From the NCBI RefSeq assembly GCF_026343335.1, contig NZ_JAPELX010000001.1, forward strand, positions 3,968,001 to 4,032,000: a DNA stretch of 64,000 bases, read 5' to 3'. Positions 15,482 to 23,916 of this stretch are shown piece by piece (the first letter of the stretch is position 1; each line of letters opens with the position of its first letter). This DNA comes from Streptomyces sp. NBC_00078. GTDB lineage: Bacteria; Actinomycetota; Actinomycetes; Streptomycetales; Streptomycetaceae. Below the pieces are notes generated by a model. It ran no database searches. It was given only the letters and a program-made list of their open reading frames with translations, and was not told where the DNA came from. The translations under genes were made by a program, and so were the position numbers.

Positions 15482-15976
15482 TCAGTCGCGCGCAAGCTCG
15501 TGGGCCGTGTCGTCCACAGGGCACGGGAGTTCGCGGGTTGCGCGATTCGGAGAGCATGTCACCACAGCCAAGGAGAGGTACGAGGGGCGTTCGAGGTAGA
15601 AGCCGAGTGACACATCGCTGCCTGATCCCAGCCGTTCGGCCGCGGAGGCCACGACGGCTCTCAGACGTCTGACGTCGCGCTGGACCTCGGATGCGAACCG
15701 GGGCGCGTACTCGGTCAACCGGTCACTGAGCCACACCGCCGCCTCTCCCGGGGCCGTCCACGTGCCCCGAACCAGTGAGCGCGGCTTGACGAGCCAGTAC
15801 GCCGTTTCCAGCGGTGGCAGATCCGAGGCGGGGAACTCCGCGGCCACCTCGCGGTATCGCTGGACCAGTTCCGGCTTACTTCCTGCCGGAGGCGGCTCGG
15901 GATGGGGCGGGCGGCGCAGCGCTTCCTGGTCGAAGCGAGCCTTGGGGCCGGTCCACAGGTAGCCGTGGTGGTGCAC
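15482..15976 (-). CDS. Hypothetical protein of the Streptomyces accessory type
   Basis: The 164-residue frame has good codon bias from GTG 15976 (VHHHGYLWTGPKARFDQEALRRPPHP) to the end. It is polar, without signal peptide or membrane segment. The open frame upstream of that GTG is low-complexity Arg/Pro-rich and is left out. I do not recognise a function. It sits at the left edge of the DUF397/DUF5753 patch. Confidence 0.6.
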   Translation of the reverse strand: MHHHGYLWTGPKARFDQEALRRPPHPEPPPAGSKPELVQRYREVAAEFPASDLPPLETAYWLVKPRSLVRGTWTAPGEAAVWLSDRLTEYAPRFASEVQRDVRRLRAVVASAAERLGSGSDVSLGFYLERPSYLSLAVVTCSPNRATRELPCPVDDTAHELARD

Positions 15977-16082
15977 GGGGCGTTCCGTTCGGCGCGTTGG
16001 TGATCGGGAGGGCGGCCGGCCCCGGTCGAGGACAGGCCCCACCAGGACCGGCCGCAGGAGGACCGGCCGCAGGAGGCGCGGC

Positions 16083-16316
16083 TCAGACAGGCAGGCCGAA
16101 CCGGGCCGGATCGATCCCGGCCGTGTCCAGTTCCTCCGTCGTGAACCGCAGCGGCTGCGCGTCCGGCCGCTTGCTGTCACCGACGGCCCAGGCGTCCCGG
16201 CCGATCCGGGCCAGGGTCACGCACGACTCGCCGTCCGGGTGGGTGTTGCCTCCGCAGGCCTTCACGAACGAGGCCGAGGTGATGTCGAGGGCGTAGAGGT
16301 CGCTTCCGTTGAGCAT
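16083..16316 (-). CDS. Divergent DUF397 protein
   Basis: This 77-residue protein follows the DUF397 pattern: FVKACGG..., then a Cys/Val strand (ESCVTLARIG), then VGDSKRPDAQPLRFTTEEL. DUF397 proteins accompany DUF5753-containing XRE regulators in Streptomyces and often act as their antagonists or partners. Start ATG 16316 is preceded by GGAAGG. The next gene upstream on this strand (16375) ends 58 bp away. Confidence 0.7.
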   Translation of the reverse strand: MLNGSDLYALDITSASFVKACGGNTHPDGESCVTLARIGRDAWAVGDSKRPDAQPLRFTTEELDTAGIDPARFGLPV

Positions 16317-16374
16317 GAGTTCACCTTCCGGGTTTGCGGTGTGGTGGAGAGGGGGCCGGCTGACGCCGATGGCT

Positions 16375-16569
16375 CTACGGCTTTCCGTGCACCCCGGAGG
16401 CGTGGTCGCGGATCTCGGTGGCATGGCGCGCGGCCTGGGTGATGTCGCCCGACTGTTCGCGGCTGGTGAGCCGGCGCCAGTTCGCGGCGCAGACGTCACA
16501 GTCGGCGACAGGTGCGCAGTCCAACAGCCAGGCGTCGAAGCCGTCGGGCAACCGTGTCTCTTGCCTCAT
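16375..16569 (-). CDS. Small Cys-containing hypothetical protein
   Basis: The 64-residue product (MRQETRLPDGFDAWLLDCAPVADCDVCAANW...) has three cysteines in a short loop (CAPVADCDVC), which suggests metal binding. The start is ATG 16569 with GAGGAA upstream. It is transcribed divergently from the gene at 16733; a 16-bp GTGCAC double motif lies in front of each. The function is unknown. Confidence 0.6.
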   Translation of the reverse strand: MRQETRLPDGFDAWLLDCAPVADCDVCAANWRRLTSREQSGDITQAARHATEIRDHASGVHGKP

Positions 16570-16611
16570 GTTCCTCACGGTAGGAGGGAGGTGGGCAGCG
16601 AAGCCAGCGAT

Positions 16612-16627
16612 GTGCACTGATGTGCAC
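16612..16627. promoter_or_regulatory. GTGCAC double-motif operator, left copy
   Basis: GTGCACTGATGTGCAC consists of two palindromic GTGCAC hexamers separated by four bases, 43 bp upstream of the minus-strand gene at 16569. An inverted copy of the same 16-mer lies 67 bp away. It is probably the operator of an XRE/DUF5753-type regulator. Confidence 0.65.
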
Positions 16628-16694
16628 ACAGATCCCTGAGTGGCTATTTCCTGCCCATCGCTCTTGACCCGAGCCTCTCGACGAGCCGATATTT

Positions 16695-16710
16695 GTGCAC
16701 ATCAGTGCAC
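16695..16710. promoter_or_regulatory. GTGCAC double-motif operator, right copy
   Basis: GTGCACATCAGTGCAC is the exact reverse complement of the left copy and lies 23 bp upstream of the plus-strand gene at 16733. Exact conservation of the 4-base spacer argues that it is a bound site. Confidence 0.65.
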
Positions 16711-16732
16711 GGCGATGACGTTGGAGGCTGTC

Positions 16733-16990
16733 ATGCGCTTACGGTTCATCGGGATCGACCCGGAAACGGGAAGGGACGGGTCACCAACGGTGTGGGTGGA
16801 CGCGGACAACGCGGACATCGTGCTCCAGAGCTACACAGCGGACGACGCGACGCGAGCGCAGTGCGTGAAGAACACGGCGCCCGGGCATGCAGAGGGCATT
16901 CCTGCCCACGAGACCGTGATCCGCGTTCCCGCCCGCCTGGTGCCGATGCTGAGGGAGGCTTGCGATGCCGCAGAACGTGCCCAGCTTTGA
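16733..16990 (+). CDS. Small hypothetical protein upstream of DUF6879 gene
   Basis: The 85-residue product begins MRLRFIGIDPETGRDGSPTVWVDADNADIVLQSY. Start ATG 16733 follows GGAGG at 5-6 bases. Its 3' end overlaps the next gene by 26 bp, so the two are coupled. Proteins of this kind are common before DUF6879 genes in Streptomyces; no enzymatic motif is visible. Confidence 0.7.
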   Translation: MRLRFIGIDPETGRDGSPTVWVDADNADIVLQSYTADDATRAQCVKNTAPGHAEGIPAHETVIRVPARLVPMLREACDAAERAQL

Positions 16991-17498
16991 CGACCTCATG
17001 GAGGCCGCGCAGCACTCCGCCGTGCACCTCGAAATGCGCGACCAGTACGCCGTCGGCGACGAGGCGGACGACTTCAACGCGTGGCTTGCGACGGGCCAGA
17101 GGGACACCGATCCCGCCTCGGAGTACTGGGCGCCCTGGGTCGACCTGATCTCCCGGGCGGTCGCCCGCGGCGTCGTCGTACGGCGTGCCCGCATCGTCTC
17201 CGAACCGGTCACCGACTACATCCGCTACGAGCACGCGAGTACGGGGGTCAACGTGGCGGCCGGCGAGCAGGTGCGGTGGCTGCCCAGGCCTCGGGCGGTC
17301 GACCTTATGCTGCCGGGCGCGGATCTGTGGATCTTCGACGGGGAGCTGGTCCTCTTCAACCACTTCACCGGCGTCGGCGATTGGGCCGACCCGGGCAAGG
17401 AGTTGCGCACCGAGCCGGGTATCGTCAAGCAGTGCTCGGACGCCTTCGAGGCGGTCTGGGAACGCGCCGTCCCGCACGAGACGTACGAGATCCACTGA
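16965..17498 (+). CDS. DUF6879-family protein
   Basis: The 177-residue protein matches the DUF6879 pattern (FDDLMEAAQHSAVHLEMRDQYAV..., RARIVSEPVTDYIRYEH, LWIFDGELVLFNHF). It is cytoplasmic and acidic. In Streptomyces such genes accompany XRE/DUF5753 regulators, here encoded 22 bp downstream. The biochemical role is not known. Confidence 0.75.
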   Translation: MPQNVPSFDDLMEAAQHSAVHLEMRDQYAVGDEADDFNAWLATGQRDTDPASEYWAPWVDLISRAVARGVVVRRARIVSEPVTDYIRYEHASTGVNVAAGEQVRWLPRPRAVDLMLPGADLWIFDGELVLFNHFTGVGDWADPGKELRTEPGIVKQCSDAFEAVWERAVPHETYEIH

Positions 17499-17520
17499 CA
17501 GAAGCATCGTTGGCCAGCTC

Positions 17521-18372
17521 ATGCCCATATCCCCGTCTTCTTCGGCCCAAGCCGCGCGTGAGAATGTGGCGCGGCAACTGCGTGACCTGAGGAAGAACGC
17601 AGGCCTGACGGTCACTGAGCTGGCCAACGAGTGCGGTTGGCACCACGCAAAGACCTCGCGCATCGAGAACGCCCGCACCCCTCCGTCTCCCACCGACATT
17701 CGCTTGTGGTGTCGCGCGACAGGTGCCATCGACCGGACCCCGGACCTGATCGCGTCCTCACAGCAGGCGGAGTCTCTCTATCGGGAGTGGCGGCAGCGCG
17801 TTCGTACGGGCCTGGCCAAGTTGCAGGACAGCTACGCCGAGTTGTATCGGTCGACGGAGTTGCTGCGGGTGTACTCCCCGGTCCTGGTACCGGGGTTGCT
17901 CCAGAGCGAGGGATACGCGCGGGCGTTGCTCAGCATGAGCGCCCGCTTCCATGGGGTTCCGGATGACGCGGCGGAGGCTGCCTCTGCGCGTGTGCGGCGT
18001 TCGCAGGTGATCCATGAGCCGGGCCATCGGTTCGTGTTCCTCATCGAGGAGGCGGTGCTGTACTACCAACTCGGCGATGCCGAGGCAATGGCCGCACAAC
18101 TGGGCTACCTCCTCACCGCAGGGGCGCATGCGCAGGTGTCGTTCGGCATCATCCCGACGACGACTCGCGAGCGCGCGATCTGGCCGCAGGAAACATTCAA
18201 CGTGCATGACGACACCCTCGCCGCGGTCGAGTTGGTGTCCGCCGAGGTGAACATCACCCAGCCCTCCGAGATCGCGCTCTATGTAAAGGCGTTCGAGCAA
18301 CTCCGGAGCATGGCTGTGTACGGGGCGGACGCCCGGTCCCTGATCGTGAAGGCCATCGACGCCCTGCGCTGA
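17521..18372 (+). CDS. XRE-family regulator with DUF5753 domain
   Basis: The 283-residue protein has an N-terminal helix-turn-helix (RQLRDLRKNAGLTVTELANECGWHHAKTSRIENA, residues ~18-52) and a C-terminal DUF5753 domain (~residues 95-280, with LLRVYSPVLVPGLLQSEGYAR). It is WhiJ-like in layout. It follows the DUF6879 gene in what looks like one operon and may act at the GTGCAC motifs at 16.6-16.7 kb; that link is inferred. Confidence 0.82.
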   Translation: MPISPSSSAQAARENVARQLRDLRKNAGLTVTELANECGWHHAKTSRIENARTPPSPTDIRLWCRATGAIDRTPDLIASSQQAESLYREWRQRVRTGLAKLQDSYAELYRSTELLRVYSPVLVPGLLQSEGYARALLSMSARFHGVPDDAAEAASARVRRSQVIHEPGHRFVFLIEEAVLYYQLGDAEAMAAQLGYLLTAGAHAQVSFGIIPTTTRERAIWPQETFNVHDDTLAAVELVSAEVNITQPSEIALYVKAFEQLRSMAVYGADARSLIVKAIDALR

Positions 18373-18425
18373 TTCGAACGCCGTCCCGCGTTTGTTGTTC
18401 AGAAGACGACGAGAACGGAGCCCTG

Positions 18426-19040
18426 ATGAACGACGAAAGCCGACAGGTACGTCCCTGGCAGGAACGACTGGAAAGCGGACATCGGCCCATCCAGGAGGAA
18501 TGGAACACGGTCGTCCAGACCTCACAGACCCTGCGCTCCTGGGTACCCCAAACCGTTCCCGGCATGTTCCAGACAGCCGACTACGCACGATGCATCTTCG
18601 AAGGCCTCGCGGAACTACGGAACGTCACCAGGGACACGGACGACGCTGCACGCGCGCGGGTGAAGCGGCAGGAATGGCTGCGCCTTCCAGGCAAGGAGTT
18701 GCACCAGTTGGTCGGGGAAGCGGCGCTGCGCACCCGCCTTGGCTCACCGGAAATCATGGCGGCCCAACTGGACCATATCCTCCCGGTGTTGGACCTGGAC
18801 ACCGTCCACCTCGGCATCGTGCCGTCCGACGCCACGCTCCGGCTGCCGATCGGCAACGCCTTCACGATGGTGGACGAACGTCTCGTCGTGATCGAGGACT
18901 GGTACGCCGAGCACTGGCTCGACGACGCCGACGCGATCGCGCTGCACCGACGGGTCTGGGAGACACATGCCGCGTCCGCCGTGTACGGCAGCGACGCCGA
19001 GCGGATCATCAGCCGGGTCCGTCGAGACCTCGCCGTCTGA
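18426..19040 (+). CDS. Stand-alone DUF5753 protein lacking the HTH
   Basis: The 204-residue product is only the DUF5753 part (LRSWVPQTVPGMFQTADYARCIFEGL ... VYGSDAERIISRVRRDLAV). No DNA-binding helix-turn-helix precedes it; the first ~25 residues are polar. It follows the complete XRE/DUF5753 gene by 53 bp. It may titrate or modify the partner regulator, or it may be the surviving half of a second regulator. The start ATG 18426 has GGAG 6-7 bases upstream. Confidence 0.7.
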   Translation: MNDESRQVRPWQERLESGHRPIQEEWNTVVQTSQTLRSWVPQTVPGMFQTADYARCIFEGLAELRNVTRDTDDAARARVKRQEWLRLPGKELHQLVGEAALRTRLGSPEIMAAQLDHILPVLDLDTVHLGIVPSDATLRLPIGNAFTMVDERLVVIEDWYAEHWLDDADAIALHRRVWETHAASAVYGSDAERIISRVRRDLAV

Positions 19041-19301
19041 GCGGAGCACGTACGGGCGCACCGGATCGTCGTCGGCGCGCCAGGGCCGGGGCCGGTAACG
19101 GGGTGGAGGCTGCTGCCAGCAGGCTTCTTCGGGCGGGAAAGGCAGGCAGCGGCCGGCCGCGCGGGAGCTATGAACCAGCGGCGCCAACGGGCGTCGTGAG
19201 GGCTCGGGAGCCGCCATACGTACGGGTCGGGCTGCCGTACCTCTCGCGCGAGGTCCGCTTCCTTCGGGGCAGTGCGCGAGGTGAGCCGGCGGGTCAACGC
19301 C

Positions 19302-19718
19302 TCATAAAGTCGCCGGAACATGGGTTCCCTCCGGGAGTTCGAACCTCGCCCACACGCATTTCGTGTGGCGCAGCTGCCCGTGGCCCCATCCGTGGGCCAG
19401 TCGGCGGACCAGCATGAGCCCGCGGCCGTTCTCTGTGTCCGGCCCGCTGTCGTGGAGTTCGGGAAGCCGGTCCCGGTCGGGGTCGTGAACCTCCAGGAAC
19501 AGGTACGGCTCCCGGATCATGAGCGTGACCTTGACCTCGGCGCAGGTCACCCGACAGTGGGTCACGGCGTTGGTCAGGAGTTCGTTCGCCGACAGGACGA
19601 TGTCGTCGGCGAGTTCGTCCGTGATCCCCCAGTCCGCGAGGGTCTTGCCGACACGGTGGCGGGCGTCGGGGACGTGCCGTCTGTGTTTGGGGATGCGGAA
19701 GGTTTCGGTTTCGGGCAT
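19302..19718 (-). CDS. Anti-sigma-type ATP-binding protein (RsbW-like HATPase)
   Basis: The 138-residue protein has the GHKL ATPase motifs: N box VLSANELLTNAVTH near residue 50, D box VHDPDRD, and G box ENGRGLMLVRRLA near residue 100. Such single-domain kinases bind anti-anti-sigma factors or, in WhiJ-like clusters, partner with XRE regulators. It is divergent from the XRE/DUF5753 gene at 19909, a standard Streptomyces arrangement. Confidence 0.82.
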   Translation of the reverse strand: MPETETFRIPKHRRHVPDARHRVGKTLADWGITDELADDIVLSANELLTNAVTHCRVTCAEVKVTLMIREPYLFLEVHDPDRDRLPELHDSGPDTENGRGLMLVRRLAHGWGHGQLRHTKCVWARFELPEGTHVPATL

Positions 19719-19908
19719 GGGGGTGCCGTACCTCCTGACGTGTCGTCAAGGACGCGCGCGACTGGGCGCCTTCGAGAAGGTAGGCGTGAATTCGACATCG
19801 AGGCAATGCCAATCGATGAATACATGCAAGCATGTCACTCAACCGTGTGATGACCTCTCGGGGTTGACGACGGTCGTGACATGGTTGCCGAAGGAGAGGG
19901 GAGGTCCC

Positions 19909-20778
19909 ATGCCCACAGGTGGACGGCCGACGGTGCGCAGCAGGCGCTTGGGTACGGCACTCAGGCAGTACAGGCAGGATGCCAAGCTCGACCAGCCGCA
20001 GGCCGCCGAGGTCATCGCCTCAAGTCAGGCCAGGATCAGCCGTGTTGAGAGTGGACACGCAACGCCGCGTGTCATTGAGGTTCGGCTGCTGCTGGACGCG
20101 TACGGCGTCAAGGATCCGGAAGTGCGCGCCAAGCTGGAGGAGTTGGCGAAGCACTCCAAGAACCGGGGATGGTGGCTCGAACACGCCGAGCACCTGCGGC
20201 CGGACTACGTCGATCACATCGCGTTGGAGGACGACGCGACCTACATCCGCGAGTGGCAGCCGGTGATGGTGCCGGGGCTACTGCAAACTCCGGCCTATGC
20301 GGAGGCGGTTATCGCCCACGGCCCCAACTACATGGAGCCGGAACGGGCCGCCCAATTGGTGAAGGTCCGTGTGGGGAGGCAGGCGAAGATCGAAGAGGGC
20401 GGAGCCTCGTACACGGCCATCCTCTGGGAGGCGGTCCTCGCGCAACCGCTGGTGAGCGTCGAGATTCACCGGGAGCAACTGTCCGCGATCCTTGAAGTCG
20501 GAAAGCGGAAGAACGTCACCGTGCAGGTGCTGCCGGTCAGCGCGGGCATTCTGGCGGGTTACTCCAGCGCCTTCTACTCCTTCAGCTTCGACGACGAGCC
20601 GACGGTCGAAGCCGTTGCCATGGACAACCTGCGAGGCACGTCCGTCCTTGAAGGGGCCGAGGACCTTGCCACTTACGCCAATGCTTTCGACCTACTACGA
20701 TCGTCAGCGTTGACACCGGACGCGAGTGCGAAGCTCATCCGGGGCGTACTGCGGAGCTTGAAGGAAGACACATCGTGA
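19909..20778 (+). CDS. WhiJ-like XRE/DUF5753 regulator
   Basis: The 289-residue protein has an N-terminal helix-turn-helix (GTALRQYRQDAKLDQPQAAEVIASSQARISRVESG) and a DUF5753 domain (REWQPVMVPGLLQTPAYAEAVI...). Start ATG 19909 follows GGGGAGG. The GTG of the first DUF397 gene overlaps its stop codon (GTGA), so regulator and DUF397 protein are coupled. With the HATPase gene at 19302 it forms the usual regulator/ATPase/DUF397 triad. Confidence 0.85.
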   Translation: MPTGGRPTVRSRRLGTALRQYRQDAKLDQPQAAEVIASSQARISRVESGHATPRVIEVRLLLDAYGVKDPEVRAKLEELAKHSKNRGWWLEHAEHLRPDYVDHIALEDDATYIREWQPVMVPGLLQTPAYAEAVIAHGPNYMEPERAAQLVKVRVGRQAKIEEGGASYTAILWEAVLAQPLVSVEIHREQLSAILEVGKRKNVTVQVLPVSAGILAGYSSAFYSFSFDDEPTVEAVAMDNLRGTSVLEGAEDLATYANAFDLLRSSALTPDASAKLIRGVLRSLKEDTS

Positions 20779-20954
20779 CCGAGGTCGTAAGTCCCTTCTG
20801 GAAGTCCTCGTACTCGGGTCAGGAGAACGCCTGCGTCGAGGTCGCAGACACGGCCCCCGGCGGCCGAGCCGTCCGCGACAGCAAGCAGCAGGACGGCCCT
20901 CTGCTCACCGTTTCCCGCGAAGGCTGGCAGGCCTTCCTCGGGCAGTTCGTGTAG
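20775..20954 (+). CDS. DUF397 protein, first of a tandem pair
   Basis: The 59-residue protein reads TEVVSPFWKSSYSGQENACV and continues with EVADTAPGGRAVRDSKQQDG, the DUF397 signature. The GTG start overlaps the stop of the regulator gene. It probably binds the DUF5753 domain of its neighbour and modulates it, as reported for related pairs. Confidence 0.85.
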   Translation: MTEVVSPFWKSSYSGQENACVEVADTAPGGRAVRDSKQQDGPLLTVSREGWQAFLGQFV

Positions 20955-20982
20955 GCATCACAGACATGAACGGAGGCGCATC

Positions 20983-21162
20983 GTGACCCAGGTTGTTGGC
21001 CCCTTCTGGAAGTCCTCGTACTCGGGCCAGGAGAACAACTGCGTAGAGGTCGCCGACACCGCCCCCGGCGGCCGGGCCGTCCGCGACAGCAAGCAGCAGG
21101 ACGGCCCCCTCCTCACCGTCTCCCGTGACAGCTGGCAGGCCTTCATCCGGCAGTTCGGCTAG
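20983..21162 (+). CDS. DUF397 protein, second of a tandem pair
   Basis: This 59-residue protein is almost identical to the preceding one, differing mainly at the N-terminus (TQVVGPFWKSS), at EN(N/A)C and near the C-terminus (DSWQAFIRQFG). DNA identity is also high over the whole frame, so this is a recent duplication. The GTG start is preceded by CGGAGG. Confidence 0.85.
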   Translation: MTQVVGPFWKSSYSGQENNCVEVADTAPGGRAVRDSKQQDGPLLTVSRDSWQAFIRQFG

Positions 21163-21193
21163 GCGTCTCTCGTCACTCAAGTCGAACCGAGGC

Positions 21194-21481
21194 TCAGCCG
21201 AGACCACGATGGCCGGCCCACAGCACCCCGGCTCGGCCGGCAGCGCGCTCGACCAGGGCCGCCAGTTCGGGTTCGTCGGGGACGGGGAACGAGACATATG
21301 CGCCCCGGCCACCAGCGACTGGCCGGCCATAGGCCTTCGCAGCGAGGCGGCCGTCCGGAAGAAGCCGGATGTTGAGCGTGGTCAGCGTGAACGCTTCACC
21401 GCGTCGGGTGTCCGTCCAGCGGAGCGCCTCCGGAATCGTGACATTGATCGCCAGAGCGCTCACTTCCAGGTCGCTGCTCAT
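21194..21481 (-). CDS. Small hypothetical protein
   Basis: The 95-residue frame (MSSDLEVSALAINVTIPEALRWTDTRRGEAF...) has Streptomyces codon bias. No signal peptide or membrane segment is seen. It is convergent with the DUF397 pair and divergent from the PdxH-like gene. The function is not recognised. Confidence 0.6.
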   Translation of the reverse strand: MSSDLEVSALAINVTIPEALRWTDTRRGEAFTLTTLNIRLLPDGRLAAKAYGRPVAGGRGAYVSFPVPDEPELAALVERAAGRAGVLWAGHRGLG

Positions 21482-21576
21482 GGACGGATGATGTCACGCG
21501 AGTCGATGGATCATGAGCTTGGCGGCCACCGCGCAGGCAACGCCGCACGGGCGGATCCGCGGGTGATACTCGACGC

Positions 21577-22242
21577 ATGGCAACGGATCTTCATGAACTG
21601 CTGAGGTCGCTGCGGGTGTGGGACCCGGCGGTCACCGACCTGCCGCCCTTCGACCCGGCGACCGCCCCCGCCGAACCGCTCCCCCTCTTCACCACGTGGT
21701 TCGCCCAGGCGGTGGCGGCCGGACAGCCGGAGCCGCACACCATGTCCCTGGCCACGTCGGACGCGGAGGGCCGGCCGGACGTACGGATCGTCATGCTGCA
21801 CGGCGCGGACGCGGACGGCTGGGCCTTCGCGACGCATGCGACGAGCCGCAAGGGCGGTCAGCTGGCGGCCCGCCCCCACGCGGCGCTCGTCTTCTACTGG
21901 CCGGTGCTGGGCCGCCAGGTCCGGGTGCGCGGCCCCGTCACCGCCGCGCCGGCGACGGAGTCCCAGGGGGACCTGCACGCCCGCTCGACCGGCGCCCTCG
22001 CCGCCGCGCTCACCGGCCGTCAGAGCGAAGTCCTGGGCTCCGTGGAGGAGTTGACGCGCGCGTCGGAGGCGGCGTGGGAGCGGGCCCAGCGGGAGCCGGA
22101 CGCCCCGGTCCCCTCCTGGACCCGCTACCACCTCCGGCCGGACGAGGTGGAGTTCTTCCAGGGCGACGAACGGCGACGGCACGTACGGCTGAACTACCGT
22201 CGCGAGGAAGGGAGTTGGTCGAGGCAGCTACTGTGGCCGTGA
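21577..22242 (+). CDS. Pyridoxamine 5'-phosphate oxidase-family protein
   Basis: The 221-residue protein has the PdxH fold: FMN-binding core (HTMSLATSDAEGRPDVRIVMLHG, ATHATSRKGGQLAARPHAALVFYWPVLGRQVRVRGPV) and the C-terminal oxidase dimerisation segment ending RLNYRREEGSWSRQLLWP, which matches the conserved RL.P end of true PdxH only partly. It would oxidise pyridoxamine/pyridoxine phosphate to PLP using FMN, or be a paralogue for a related substrate. It stands alone. Confidence 0.8.
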   Translation: MATDLHELLRSLRVWDPAVTDLPPFDPATAPAEPLPLFTTWFAQAVAAGQPEPHTMSLATSDAEGRPDVRIVMLHGADADGWAFATHATSRKGGQLAARPHAALVFYWPVLGRQVRVRGPVTAAPATESQGDLHARSTGALAAALTGRQSEVLGSVEELTRASEAAWERAQREPDAPVPSWTRYHLRPDEVEFFQGDERRRHVRLNYRREEGSWSRQLLWP

Positions 22243-22262
22243 ATCCGGAGCAACGCACCGGA

Positions 22263-22667
22263 TCAGACGGGAACGACGAGAACCGCGCTCTCAAGCCCTT
22301 TGAAGTCCGCGGCATTCCGCGTGAAGAGCGGCAGCCCCCGCACCGAGGCGATCGCAGCGATCATCAGGTCCATGCGACGCGGGCGAGGATCCCTGTCTGC
22401 TGCGATGGTCAGCGCGACCAAGGTGCCGTACCTGGCAGCGGCATCCCCGTCGAACGGCAGTGCTTCGAAGTCGGCTACCGCGGCTCCCAGCTTCTCCATC
22501 CGCGCCGCGCGCACGGCGGGATCCTTGGCCATGGCCACGCCCTGCTGCAGCTCCGCGAACGTGACGGCGGTCAGTTCCGGCATGACAGGAAGGCTCTGCG
22601 GACCGAGCAGGTCGAGATCGATATAGGTGCAGGTGTCGAGAACTCCCTCCTCGTGCACTTCAGCCAC
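22263..22667 (-). CDS. VapC-type PIN-domain toxin
   Basis: The 134-residue protein has the PIN pattern of acidic residues: LDTCTYIDLD near the start, a Glu in TAVTFAELQQG and Asp in RRMDLMIAAIAS and LFTRNAADFKGL. These would bind Mg2+ for RNA cleavage. The GTG start 22667 overlaps the antitoxin stop by eight bases. The pair forms a type II toxin-antitoxin operon. Confidence 0.85.
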   Translation of the reverse strand: MAEVHEEGVLDTCTYIDLDLLGPQSLPVMPELTAVTFAELQQGVAMAKDPAVRAARMEKLGAAVADFEALPFDGDAAARYGTLVALTIAADRDPRPRRMDLMIAAIASVRGLPLFTRNAADFKGLESAVLVVPV

Positions 22668-22935
22668 GCTCGCGCTCCCACGGGTCGTCTTCCACCCGTT
22701 CCTCGCTCCCGAAGAACCGGTCCGCCTCGTCACGCATCTGCGCGTAGTCCACTCGCGGGAGCTTCCGATGCCTGGCCACGAGTTCGTCGGCACTCAGCCT
22801 GCGCCGACGAACCAGCGGGCGCAGTTCGGCCACCTCTATGCCGTTGCGCATGATGTGGAACGTCTCGCCGGCCTCGACCGCGTCCATGACGGCGGCGGAG
22901 TTGTTCCGGAACTCGCGCTGCGTGATGGTCCTCAT
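22660..22935 (-). CDS. Phd/YefM-family antitoxin
   Basis: The 91-residue protein begins MRTITQREFRNNSAAVMDAVEAGETFHIMRNGIEVAELRPL, the Phd/YefM DNA-binding domain, and has an acidic C-terminal tail that would wrap the toxin. It is the first gene of the pair, and it probably represses its own promoter. Confidence 0.85.
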   Translation of the reverse strand: MRTITQREFRNNSAAVMDAVEAGETFHIMRNGIEVAELRPLVRRRRLSADELVARHRKLPRVDYAQMRDEADRFFGSEERVEDDPWERERG

Positions 22936-22989
22936 ACGACCACTGTAGCTCGACGTGTCTCACTGTGCTACATCGCTGCCGCTTGCGGC

Positions 22990-23847
22990 TCACGCCGTGA
23001 AGTCGTACACCGAGAAGTCGGCCACCGGCCGGTATCCGATGCGCTGGTACAGGGCGTTGCTGGTCGGGTTGGCGAGGTCCGTGAACAGCAGGACCTCGTC
23101 CGCGCCCGCCGCCACCGCGGCCCGGCCGACCTCGGCCGTGACCGCGCCGGCGTATCCGCGTCCACGCAGGTGGGCCGGTGTGTAGACGGGAGCCACGCGG
23201 ATCTGGCCGGCGACCATCGGGAAGGAGCCGGCCATGGCGAGCGGGGTGCCGTCTGCGTCCTCCCAGAACGTGATGCCGCCGTAGGAGATGCGAGCGTCGG
23301 CCCAGCTCTCGGCCCGGTCCGGGCTCTCGCCCACGGCTGCCATGAACTCGCCGTACCAGCGCACCAGTTGGTCCCGGTCCGCCGCCCCGGCGATCCTCGC
23401 CCGGCCGTCCGGCACGGGCCCAGGGTCCGCCGGTGCGCCGAGCCGGTACAGCCGGTTGCGCTCGTGCAGCTCGGCCGTCGCGCCGGTGTGCCGCTGCCAG
23501 GCCTCGGCGAGGGCGTCGGCCGTGGCGCGTTCGGCGGTGGCGCCCGGCAAGGGGTGGCCGAGGCCGGTCAGATGGACGGCGAGGGCATCCGCCTCCTCAG
23601 GCGTGAGGGGCGTGACGGCCAGGCGGTAGGGAGGGGTACGGAGGTAGGCCGCGCGGACCTCGCCCTCCCGCTCCAGCACGCCGAACCAGGGCGCCTCGTC
23701 GCCGTAGGCCCGCATTCCGCGCGTGCGCAGTGCGTGGGTCACCGTCAGCGGGACGGTGTGCAGGGCGGGTCGGGAGCGAAGGAAGCCGCCGGCGCGCGCG
23801 AGGAAGGCGTCCAGGTCGTCGATGAAGTGCCAGTCGTCGGGCTGCAT
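22990..23847 (-). CDS. GNAT-family N-acetyltransferase
   Basis: The 285-residue protein carries a C-terminal GNAT domain with the acetyl-CoA loop VYTPAHLRGRGYAGAVTAEV (residues ~220-240) and the ANPTSNALYQRIGYRPV motif near the end. The first ~130 residues form a second, degenerate GNAT-like lobe. I set the start at ATG 23847; the frame is open to 23916. The substrate is unknown. Confidence 0.82.
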   Translation of the reverse strand: MQPDDWHFIDDLDAFLARAGGFLRSRPALHTVPLTVTHALRTRGMRAYGDEAPWFGVLEREGEVRAAYLRTPPYRLAVTPLTPEEADALAVHLTGLGHPLPGATAERATADALAEAWQRHTGATAELHERNRLYRLGAPADPGPVPDGRARIAGAADRDQLVRWYGEFMAAVGESPDRAESWADARISYGGITFWEDADGTPLAMAGSFPMVAGQIRVAPVYTPAHLRGRGYAGAVTAEVGRAAVAAGADEVLLFTDLANPTSNALYQRIGYRPVADFSVYDFTA

Positions 23848-23916
23848 GCCCCATGATCCCCCGCACCGCACGCCCGACGCCTCCGAATTACGGCCCCAGC
23901 GGGGTAACGCCCCCAA

